A DNA stretch of 64,000 nucleotides from an uncultured Flavobacteriaceae bacterium (lineage in GTDB: Bacteria; Bacteroidota; Bacteroidia; Flavobacteriales; Flavobacteriaceae). Shown one piece after another: positions 1-8,019 of the stretch (within the stretch, counting starts at the first letter, position 1; every line of letters begins with the position of its first letter). The stretch is from positions 62,001 through 126,000 of the forward strand of contig CALHGE010000009.1 of the NCBI GenBank assembly GCA_938029725.1, written 5' to 3'. The notes under the pieces are model-generated. The model had not been told where the DNA came from, did no database searches, and was given only the letters and a program-made list of their open reading frames with translations. A program made the position numbers and the translations under genes.

Positions 1-1
1 A

Positions 2-202
2 ACTGGTCATACCATCACGCCATCACCACACCACCCATTAGGGGCGAAAGGGGTTGCAGAATCTCCAACGGTAGGCGCGCCACCTGCAATTGCAAACGCA
101 ATTATTGATGCTTTGTCACCTTTAGGCATTGAACATCTTGATATTCCAATCACACCTGCAAAGGTTTGGGAGGCTATTCAAGTAGCAAAAGCGAAAGCTT
201 AG
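2..202 (+). CDS. C-terminal end of CoxL/xanthine dehydrogenase-family molybdopterin-binding large subunit (truncated by window start)
   Basis: Open frame from base 2: TGHTITPSPHHPLGAKGVAESPTVGAPPAIANAIIDALSPLGIEHLDIPITPAKVWEAIQVAKAKA*, resembling the C-terminus of aerobic CODH/xanthine dehydrogenase large subunits (GxKGVGExxxxxxxxAIANAI.DAL); followed by CoxG/CoxD/CoxE/CoxF-like genes. Confidence 0.85.
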   Translation, partial: TGHTITPSPHHPLGAKGVAESPTVGAPPAIANAIIDALSPLGIEHLDIPITPAKVWEAIQVAKAKA

Positions 203-299
203 AAAGTTGAAATAGTATTAAGAATGATAAAGTGACTCCTCTTATAATATTCTGAGCGGAGTATCACTTTTTATGAATGATAATAAAAAGAGATTTTGC

Positions 300-770
300 A
301 TGAAAACACAATTAGATAAATCGTTTGAAGTTCCACAAAGTACCGATTTGGTATGGGAACATTTAATCGACCCAGAAAAAATAATGGATTGCGTACCAGG
401 GGTTTCCATAGACGAAAAAGTAGGTGACAATCATTACAAAGGAAAGGTAGGTATGAAGTTTGGCCCAATGGGGGTTAAATACGATGCTGACATTTACTAC
501 AATGAGATTGATTTAGAAAATCGTAAGATTATCATCAGAGGTGATGGCGTTGATACCAAAGGAAATGGAAATGCTGAAATGATGATGACCATTGATTTGA
601 CTGACCGCGAAGATGGTGGTGTAAAGTTAGATGCCATTATGGATGTTACCGTAAATGGTAAGATTGCCCAATTTGGTTCGCGATTAATTAGTACGGTTTC
701 GAATCAGTTATTCAAACAATTCGTTACAAATTTCTCAAAAAAATTAGCCGAAGCAGAGGCAGCGGTATAA
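300..770 (+). CDS. CoxG-family (SRPBCC fold) carbon monoxide dehydrogenase subunit G-like protein
   Basis: MKTQLDKSFEVPQSTDLVWEHLIDPEKIMDCVPGVSIDE...YKGKVGMKFGPMGVKYDADI matches CoxG style; start at ATG 300 is more likely than the ORF-track start at 273. Confidence 0.85.
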   Translation: MKTQLDKSFEVPQSTDLVWEHLIDPEKIMDCVPGVSIDEKVGDNHYKGKVGMKFGPMGVKYDADIYYNEIDLENRKIIIRGDGVDTKGNGNAEMMMTIDLTDREDGGVKLDAIMDVTVNGKIAQFGSRLISTVSNQLFKQFVTNFSKKLAEAEAAV

Positions 771-794
771 CTAGTCCCGATAATCTGTAATCAG

Positions 795-824
795 AAGCTA
801 TGCTGTCACCAGCATAGCTTTTCT
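795..824 (+). terminator. Perfect 11-bp hairpin followed by TTTTCT, inside the cox gene run (possible attenuator)
   Basis: AAGCTATGCTG-tcac-CAGCATAGCTT-TTCT. Confidence 0.6.
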
Positions 825-836
825 AAATTAAAGCTA

Positions 837-1709
837 TTGAACAAAGACATTGAAAAACTCATAAAAGATTTTTATGAGCACGACTATATTCTAAATGAAG
901 CGTTAGCGACTTCGATTTTTCTATTAAAAAATTTAGAAAAACCATTGTTGTTAGAAGGTAACCCAGGAGTAGGTAAGACCATGCTTGCAAAAACCTTAGC
1001 AGAACATTTAGGAACAAATTTAATCCGTCTACAATGTTACGAGGGTTTAGATGTAAGTACCACGATCTATGAATGGAACTACCAAAAACAACTCTTACAT
1101 ATCAAACTCTTTGAACAAGAGCAAGACAAAAAAATTTTAGGTAACCAAATTTTTGGAATGGATTATGTGCTTCAAAGGCCTTTGCTGCAATCGATTAGTG
1201 CCGATAAACCGGTAGTGCTATTGATTGATGAAATTGATAGGGCTGATGAGGAATTTGAAGCCTATTTGTTAGAGCTGCTATCTGATTTTCAAATCAGCAT
1301 TCCTGAATTAGGAACAATTAAAGCGAAATCAAAGCCGCTAGTGATTCTGACTTCAAATCGCACGCGAGAACTAAGTGATGCGCTACGAAGAAGATGTTTG
1401 TATCATTGGGTTGACTTCCCATCAAAATTGAAAGAGATTGATATCATTGCTAAAAAACTTCCGAATATAGATGCCGAATTGGCAACTCAAGTGGTGACTT
1501 TTATTCACAATCTTAGAAAGTCAAGTCTTCACAAACCTCCTGGAATTGCAGAATCTCTTGATTGGGCAAAAACCTTGTTGCTGATGAATCAGAAAAATAT
1601 AACAGACGAGATTGTAAAGACGACTATTGGTAGTGTACTCAAGCATAAAGATGATATAGATTTTGTTCGTAATAAATCGGTGCAAGAGTTTCTATATCCC
1701 ATAGAATAA
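837..1709 (+). CDS. MoxR/CoxD-like AAA+ ATPase
   Basis: Walker A GNPGVGKT, Walker B VVLLIDEIDRAD, sensor LTSNRTRELSDALRRRC; TTG start. Confidence 0.88.
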   Translation: MNKDIEKLIKDFYEHDYILNEALATSIFLLKNLEKPLLLEGNPGVGKTMLAKTLAEHLGTNLIRLQCYEGLDVSTTIYEWNYQKQLLHIKLFEQEQDKKILGNQIFGMDYVLQRPLLQSISADKPVVLLIDEIDRADEEFEAYLLELLSDFQISIPELGTIKAKSKPLVILTSNRTRELSDALRRRCLYHWVDFPSKLKEIDIIAKKLPNIDAELATQVVTFIHNLRKSSLHKPPGIAESLDWAKTLLLMNQKNITDEIVKTTIGSVLKHKDDIDFVRNKSVQEFLYPIE

Positions 1710-1741
1710 TAAAACTAATTTCCAACAACATAATATCCTTT

Positions 1742-2878
1742 TTGGAAGCAGTAAGCAAAACATTTCAAGAACGCCTGATCGATTTTACGATGTATTGTCG
1801 CGAACGCCAGTTTGTTCTAGGGCCGCAAGAAACACGCGATGCTTTTGAAGTTGCTAAACGAGGTTGGGCTTTAGACCGAAAGTTATTTCAATATAGTTTA
1901 AAGGCTATCTATTGCAAACGTAAAGAGCATTTTGATCGTTTTGATGAGATGTTCGAAAGATTTTGGAGCCGGTATTACGAAGAAAAATTAGAACAGCGCA
2001 AAAAACAAATACAACACCTAAAAAAAGAAAAGGAAACCGCTACGGTGATTTTTCTGGGTACAGAGTTTAAAGTACCCAAGAAAGAAGTTAAAGAAAAAGA
2101 AGCTAAGGAGACTGTAGGAGCTAATGAAAGTATTCGTCTTCGAATGACCGATTTTTCAAAGGTTGATGTTACTGATAAAGAGAAACTAGAAGAACTTGCA
2201 GAAGAACTATTTCATCAAATGAGTATGCGTTTTAAGCGCCGACTCAAAAATGCAAACAAAGGTAGTATCGATATTCGAAATACTATTCGACATGGTATTT
2301 CAAAGGGAGGAATGCTTTTAGATTTGTCGTTCAAACGCAAACGAAAAGAAAAACGTAAGGTGGTTTTTATCTTAGATGTCAGCGGTTCTATGGATACCTA
2401 TAGCTATTACCTCTTGCGCTATGTGATGGTGTTAAAAAAGTATTTTAAGAGTTTAGAGTTCTTTACCTTTAGTACGCAATTGACTCATGTGACCCCGATG
2501 CTTCGGCAGAACAACGAGCAGGAAATTTTAAAGGAGATCGGTCAGAATGTACATTCGTGGTCAAGTGGTACCAAAATAGGAGACTCGCTATCTGAATTTC
2601 TTAGAGACTATGGAAACAAATTTTTGAGCCAAAAGCATATTGTAGTGGTCTTAAGTGACGGACTAGAAACAGGAAACGTAACGGTGTTGCAAGACGCAGT
2701 TCGTACTATTCGTAGAAAATGTAAAACTCTAGTATGGTTGAATCCGTTGAAAGGTATGGAAGGCTATCAACCTATTCAAAAAGGAATGGTGAATGTGATG
2801 CCACATTTAGATGCATTTGAATCAGCCCATAACCTAGATAGTTTATTAAAATTGGAAAAATTACTAATGGATGTTTAA
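1742..2878 (+). CDS. CoxE-like VWA domain protein
   Basis: MIDAS motif VVFILDVSGSMDTYSYYLLRYVM and IVVVLSDGLETG; position directly after the CoxD-like ATPase. Confidence 0.85.
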   Translation: MEAVSKTFQERLIDFTMYCRERQFVLGPQETRDAFEVAKRGWALDRKLFQYSLKAIYCKRKEHFDRFDEMFERFWSRYYEEKLEQRKKQIQHLKKEKETATVIFLGTEFKVPKKEVKEKEAKETVGANESIRLRMTDFSKVDVTDKEKLEELAEELFHQMSMRFKRRLKNANKGSIDIRNTIRHGISKGGMLLDLSFKRKRKEKRKVVFILDVSGSMDTYSYYLLRYVMVLKKYFKSLEFFTFSTQLTHVTPMLRQNNEQEILKEIGQNVHSWSSGTKIGDSLSEFLRDYGNKFLSQKHIVVVLSDGLETGNVTVLQDAVRTIRRKCKTLVWLNPLKGMEGYQPIQKGMVNVMPHLDAFESAHNLDSLLKLEKLLMDV

Positions 2879-3878
2879 TGAAATTGCATTAAAAATAGAA
2901 GAACATATAGCCAAAGGTTCCAACTTTGCTATAGCTCAAGTAATTGACCGCATTGCGCCTAGTTCAGGCAAAGTAGGGGATAAGGCGCTGATATTAGAAA
3001 CTGGTGAACTCATCGGCTGGATAGGCGGCGGCTGCGTGCGCGGAATCATCATCAAAGAAGCATTAGATGTTATCAGAAGCAAACGCTACCGACGCGTACG
3101 TATTTCACCAGAAGGTGGCTCACGTGAAACGGCGACGAATAAAGAATATGTAATGGCATGCCAAAGTAAAGGAACCTTAGAAGTTATGATAGAACCCGTG
3201 ATTCCACAACCAGAGTTAATTATAGTAGGTAAATCTAATATTGCTAGAAAGCTATCCCTTATGGCTGCAGCCGCAGACTTCAAAGTTTCTGTAATGGGCA
3301 GTGATGCAGATGTTCAAATGTTTCCTACGGCTTATCAGGTAAAAGATGTCGTTGATTTTAGGCCTTTTAAAAGTGTTTCAAATACTTATGTCATTGTTAC
3401 TACGCAAGGTGAGGATGATGAGTTGTCGGTTCGTAAAGCCATGCAAACCGCAGTAAAATTTATTGGTTTTGTAGCCAGTGCTAAAAAAGCAAAAGACATT
3501 AGAGCTTATTTACTTGATCAAGGTATTTCAGAGAAACGCGTTAAACAATTAAGAAGTCCAGTAGGTTTAGATATCAATGCGAAACTGGCGAGTGAAGTAG
3601 CTATTAGCATTTTGGCAGAAATTATTGACCATTTTAGAAACGGTAAGGCAGCCGAAAATATGCCGTTGCGTGATACTGTAAATGCAAAAGAGATTGAAGC
3701 TAGCCCAGCTAGCGATAAATTCGCTGAGGATTATTATATCAACCCAGTTTGTAATGTGCCCGTTTCCAAAAAGAACCCGAAGCATATCGTGGAATACCAT
3801 GGCGAAAATGTTTATTTCTGTTGTGATGGGTGTAAGCTGAGCTTTGAGAATGAACCTAGTAAGTATATTCAAACCTAA
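2871..3878 (+). CDS. XdhC/CoxI(CoxF)-family protein with C-terminal YHS domain
   Basis: N-terminal APSSGKVGDKALILETGELIGWIGGGCVRG (XdhC/CoxI); C-terminal YYINPVCNVPVSKKNPKHIVEYHGENVYFCCDGCKLSFENEPSKYI (YHS-type, Cys-rich). Confidence 0.85.
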   Translation: MFNEIALKIEEHIAKGSNFAIAQVIDRIAPSSGKVGDKALILETGELIGWIGGGCVRGIIIKEALDVIRSKRYRRVRISPEGGSRETATNKEYVMACQSKGTLEVMIEPVIPQPELIIVGKSNIARKLSLMAAAADFKVSVMGSDADVQMFPTAYQVKDVVDFRPFKSVSNTYVIVTTQGEDDELSVRKAMQTAVKFIGFVASAKKAKDIRAYLLDQGISEKRVKQLRSPVGLDINAKLASEVAISILAEIIDHFRNGKAAENMPLRDTVNAKEIEASPASDKFAEDYYINPVCNVPVSKKNPKHIVEYHGENVYFCCDGCKLSFENEPSKYIQT

Positions 3879-3945
3879 TCAAACCGCGCTTTTATCCACT
3901 GAGTAGAGTTAAGTTCAGCCTGAGTGTCAAGCTTAATAACTTTTT

Positions 3946-5478
3946 TCAAGCTAGATCACTAGCAAAGACCTCTTTTCGGTAGGGTATCGTAAACGAAAAT
4001 AGCGATCCTTCATTTGGTGTACTCTCTACCCAAATGCTACCTCCAAGCATTTCAACATAGGCCTTACTTATTGCTAAGCCCAAACCAGTACCTTCTTTTG
4101 CAGCATGATTTGTGTTCTCGGCTTGTACAAAGCGATTGAAAATATTTTCCAGATCTTTTTTATAGATGCCAGCACCACTATCTTTAACATAAAACTTAAT
4201 GTAGTTGCCTTTTTGAATATACCCTAATTCAATAGCTCCTTTACTGGTATGTTTGATAGCGTTTTTAATGAGATTAGTGAATATGGAGTATAATTTTTCG
4301 CGATCACAAAAAAATACGGCATCTTCTGAACTAAAGGCATAATTTAACCTTAAGTCCAATCCTTTCGCAAGCAATTGTGGTTTAAAAAAAGCAGACATAT
4401 AATCAAGCTTTGTATTTATATTACAATTGTTCAAGTTCAACTTCATCTGACCTGATTCTATCTTTGAGATATCGACAACATCATTGATGGTGTTTAACAT
4501 GCGGGTGCCACTTCGCTCAATAATATCGGTATACTGTTTAATTTCATTTTTTGTAATATTCGGTTCATTCAATAACGCGGCAAAACCAAGAATGCCATTC
4601 ATTGGTGTTCGAATCTCATGGCTCATATTAGCTAAAAAAGCTGATTTTAATCGGTTGCTTTCTTTGGCTTCTTCTCGTGCTTTTATCAATTCAAATTCCG
4701 CATGTTTGCGTCTGGTAATATCTTTAAAAATAATAGCAATCTTGTTACCTTCTGTCTTCCAAACATTATTGTGATAATATTTATCGAATTCTTTATCATA
4801 ATTTTCAAACTGCTCCGGTTGCCCTGATTTATCAACACGTGCATAAGCCGCTAACCAATCGTCCTCAATAAAACTAAAAAGGTCTTTTACACGCTTACCA
4901 ATTAATTCACTACTGGTTTTTTTTAGGAGTTTTTCATAAGCAGGGTTTACTTGACAAAAATAATAGTCTATGGCCTTCCCATTGGGGTCATAAATTAATT
5001 CGACTACTAGAAACATTTCGAACATAGAATCAAAGATTTTTTTATATTCGATTGGACTCATTTTTAAGGCTGTTTCTGTACGTACTTCATCTGTGATATC
5101 ATTAAAAAGCATTACGAATTTATTCTCTAAAGGCGAAAAGGCATGCACCCGATAATGTTTCTTTGCATTATGGTTAAAGTCATCAAAACGAATGCTTGTT
5201 TTGTTTTCTACAACGTCAAAGTATCTATACATAAAGGTTTGTTCGATACCAGGGTATATTTCAATTATGGATCGACCTATGCAATTCTGTTTAGTGAGCC
5301 CTGTTTGATCTTCAAACATCGAATTAATATGTAAAAAACGATAATCGATAGGAGTGCCATTTACATCGCGAATTAATTCACAAAGAGCAAATGCTAGGGG
5401 TAGCTTTTCTAGAAGCTTGGTGGTGAAGAGATCATCTTCAGCGGTCTTAAATTCAAAAGCAGAATTATCAATTTCCAT
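3946..5478 (-). CDS. PAS-domain hybrid-less sensor histidine kinase
   Basis: Two PAS-like segments; H-box [19 protein letters not shown]-box [13 protein letters not shown]-boxes [27 protein letters not shown]. Confidence 0.92.
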   Translation of the reverse strand: MEIDNSAFEFKTAEDDLFTTKLLEKLPLAFALCELIRDVNGTPIDYRFLHINSMFEDQTGLTKQNCIGRSIIEIYPGIEQTFMYRYFDVVENKTSIRFDDFNHNAKKHYRVHAFSPLENKFVMLFNDITDEVRTETALKMSPIEYKKIFDSMFEMFLVVELIYDPNGKAIDYYFCQVNPAYEKLLKKTSSELIGKRVKDLFSFIEDDWLAAYARVDKSGQPEQFENYDKEFDKYYHNNVWKTEGNKIAIIFKDITRRKHAEFELIKAREEAKESNRLKSAFLANMSHEIRTPMNGILGFAALLNEPNITKNEIKQYTDIIERSGTRMLNTINDVVDISKIESGQMKLNLNNCNINTKLDYMSAFFKPQLLAKGLDLRLNYAFSSEDAVFFCDREKLYSIFTNLIKNAIKHTSKGAIELGYIQKGNYIKFYVKDSGAGIYKKDLENIFNRFVQAENTNHAAKEGTGLGLAISKAYVEMLGGSIWVESTPNEGSLFSFTIPYRKEVFASDLA

Positions 5479-5816
5479 ACGTATCGGGGGTATATGGTTT
5501 GTAGTAAAAAAAGCTCATGGTTGACTTTGAAGGCAGGCTTAATGTCTAGCTAAACACCTTAAATTCAATCATATGTAAGATAGGTGTTCTTGGTGGAGAA
5601 ATGGGGATGAAAATGATTTTATTTTTAAAAATGGAGATAGGGTTCCTATTGATTTTGTGTTGGGATACTTCTGGTAAGAAAGGGCTTCATTTTTTTTTTG
5701 AGGGAATAGATCAAATACCAATAGCAACCAAACCAATACTTTTATGATTTTATCTAGCAAAGGCGATATGACTTAATTACGTTTATTTGAACATTACAAT
5801 GTTAAATTGTTTTTAG

Positions 5817-5887
5817 AGGCATCGAATGGATTCGAACCATTATAAAGACTCTTGCGAAGCCTTGCCTAAGCATTCGGCCACAATGCC
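5817..5887 (-). tRNA. tRNA-Cys(GCA)-like sequence, possibly a decayed copy
   Basis: Minus strand GGCATTG TG GCC GAATGCTTA GGC A AGGCT TCGCAAG AGTCT TTAT AATGG TTCGAAT CCATT CGATGCC T: 7-bp acceptor, 3-bp D, 5-bp anticodon and 5-bp T stems all pair (some G-U); anticodon GCA; U73. Position 33 is C instead of U and the D-loop lacks GG. Confidence 0.65.
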
Positions 5888-5982
5888 ATACATTATTCTT
5901 TCATTAAAACGCTACTAAAGTTAGGGTATGACGTTAGCGCGTATAAAGGACTTAGCTGTTCGGATGATCTATGGAGGACTTC

Positions 5983-6174
5983 CTATTTCTCTTCTTTTTC
6001 AAATATTAGTTCATAATATGTGGCCGACCCATAACCAGCTATAGCAGGAGCAAATACTTGAACAAAACGCCAGCCTTCTTTGGAATGTGTCGCTATTACC
6101 TTTTTATAATCTTGTGTTGGTTTGTTCGTAAAAAAACCTTTTAAAGGTATTTTTACATATTTATAAGTATACAT
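5983..6174 (-). CDS. Small DUF4177-like protein
   Basis: MYTYKYVKIPLKGFFTNKPTQDYKKVIATHSKEGWRFVQVFAPAIAGYGSATYYELIFEKEEK resembles DUF4177 (YEYKvv...l...a.eGWelv); start placed at ATG 6174 rather than the track start at 6264. Confidence 0.6.
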   Translation of the reverse strand: MYTYKYVKIPLKGFFTNKPTQDYKKVIATHSKEGWRFVQVFAPAIAGYGSATYYELIFEKEEK

Positions 6175-6226
6175 TTTTTCTTTTTTTTGTTCAAAGTAAA
6201 AGTACAAATATTTTGCAATTCTATAA

Positions 6227-6248
6227 ACCTGCCTGCCTGCAGACAGGT
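6227..6248. repeat. Short imperfect palindrome ACCTGCCTGCCTGCAGACAGGT
   Basis: Imperfect inverted repeat in intergenic DNA just upstream of the DUF4177-like ORF. Confidence 0.45.
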
Positions 6249-6310
6249 ATACACAGACCTTCATATAAAACCCAAAGACTGTATTAATTTTTGCTACCCT
6301 TGGCTAAAGT

Positions 6311-6640
6311 CTATGCTCCAATTATCTGATCTAGGTGCTTTCCAAAATAGGTGTATGGAAGAGCTCTCATTTCTAGAGTAGTGTCGTTTCTAGTGACGGG
6401 TGCGCCATCATCAGTGAAAACTATTTTACCTGTGTTGTTAATTATGATATTCCGAGGATAACGATTATTCTTAAGTTCTTCTTTTAGCGATGCATTCGTA
6501 TGAATTAAATGCTAAAGGTGTTTTTATTAAGAAATACTTGAACTTTTTCCATGTCGGCAAAAGTTATATTTAAAAATTTAGCTTGACTTTTGTAGGCTTT
6601 ATTTTGAATAATCTTTAGATGGTCAATTCCGACTATTTTT
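6311..6640 (-). pseudogene. Decayed thioredoxin-like/TlpA-type domain gene fragment
   Basis: Two minus-strand frames that join across a frameshift: ...KAYKSQAKFLNITFADMEKVQVFLNKNTF / HLIHTNASLKEELKNNRYPRNIIINNTGKIVFTDDGAPVTRNDTTLEMRALPYTYFGKHLDQIIGA*; YPRNIIINNTGKIV resembles the cis-Pro region of TlpA-like proteins. No intact start or CxxC segment seen. Confidence 0.45.
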
Positions 6641-7120
6641 TAAGACCACTAAAAATTATGCTTCTAAGCACAGCTAAAGTAGCTCTTATAATCGCTCCAA
6701 TCCAATCGACCCGTCTGCCTAAAGTAATCATAAATTGCAAAGTCTGTTCTGAACTCAAGCCCCATTTTTAGATTTAAAAGTTTTTCATTTGATGGATGAT
6801 TTAAATTGGTACTATTGAATAGCGCAATTTAATGTTGTTGCGAGTACACCTGTACCGGCATGCTTTGGAATATAAGTACTAGTGCGCATTCTTGTATTTT
6901 AAATTCTCAGCCAAAAGCTTTCGCTACGGCATGGAGTATAAGCTCAAACCACAGGCAGATTCAGAGTAAAAAGCATGTAAACGTATTCCAAGATGGCGTA
7001 TCGCACCTATAAATTAATCACCGTTTTGTATACCTAAGACCAGAACTGTTAATTTTTTGATAAACAAGAATTATTCGTTTAATCTTTAGGTATATTCGTT
7101 AAACAAAATTAATACAAGCC

Positions 7121-7975
7121 ATGAAATCAGTCTTCTTTAAAGTTAGTTGTATCGTCTTTGTCTTATTACTATCCGTATCATTTACTCCGGTTGTACAAGA
7201 ATTTCAAGGACAAGCTTTTTATTTTTCAAAATCAACGATGGAGCTAGGCAGTTGGGGTGCTAGAATGAATGAAGCACAGAAAAAGGATGTCCAGGCCCGT
7301 CTCAAGAATAGGTTGGAAAAAACCTATGTATTAAATTTCAATAAAGAAGCCTCGGTATTCAACGAGGAAGATAAATTAGATGCCATTGCCGGTGCTACAG
7401 ATTCTTGGGGTACTAATTTTGCGCGGGGAGAGCAGTACAAAAATGTAAAAGAAGGCGCATTGGTTCAGGCCCAAGAGTTTTATGGGAAGAAATTTTTGGT
7501 AAAGGATAGCTTGCAGCGAATAGACTGGAAAATGGGTAAGGAATCAAAGCAAATAGGGCAGTATATGTGTTTTAAAGCCACTGCTTTAGTGCCGACAAGC
7601 GAATTGACTTGGTATGACTTTTCATGGGGAGATTTAAGATCAGCTGCTGCTGCTGAAAAGAAAGCAGATTCCGCCAACACAGCGCCCGTCGTGCCAGAAA
7701 TTAAAATGACAGCAGTAGAGGCTTGGTATACCCCTCAAATACCAGTAAGCCATGGTCCTGCTGAATATTGGGGTCTCCCTGGGCTCATTTTAGAGGTTAG
7801 TGCAGGCAATACTACGATGCTATGTGCTAAAATTGTGATGAACCCAAAGGATAAACTAACGATCGCAGCGCCATCCAAAGGAAGAGAAATCAACAAAAGC
7901 GATTACCAATCTACGGTTCAAGGAAAAATGCTTGAAATGCGAAACAATAGAGGTAGGCCCAGAAGAAGTAGATAG
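7121..7975 (+). CDS. GLPGLI family protein
   Basis: Signal peptide, and signature EYWGLPGLILEVSAGN. Confidence 0.9.
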   Translation: MKSVFFKVSCIVFVLLLSVSFTPVVQEFQGQAFYFSKSTMELGSWGARMNEAQKKDVQARLKNRLEKTYVLNFNKEASVFNEEDKLDAIAGATDSWGTNFARGEQYKNVKEGALVQAQEFYGKKFLVKDSLQRIDWKMGKESKQIGQYMCFKATALVPTSELTWYDFSWGDLRSAAAAEKKADSANTAPVVPEIKMTAVEAWYTPQIPVSHGPAEYWGLPGLILEVSAGNTTMLCAKIVMNPKDKLTIAAPSKGREINKSDYQSTVQGKMLEMRNNRGRPRRSR

Positions 7976-8019
7976 GCGCTTGACTAAAAATAAATTTCCT
8001 TTTCAACGATCACCATGTA

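Noticed and set aside
5569-5760. 63-aa minus-strand ORF
   Set aside because: Low-complexity composition and no family resemblance; likely chance ORF in decayed DNA.
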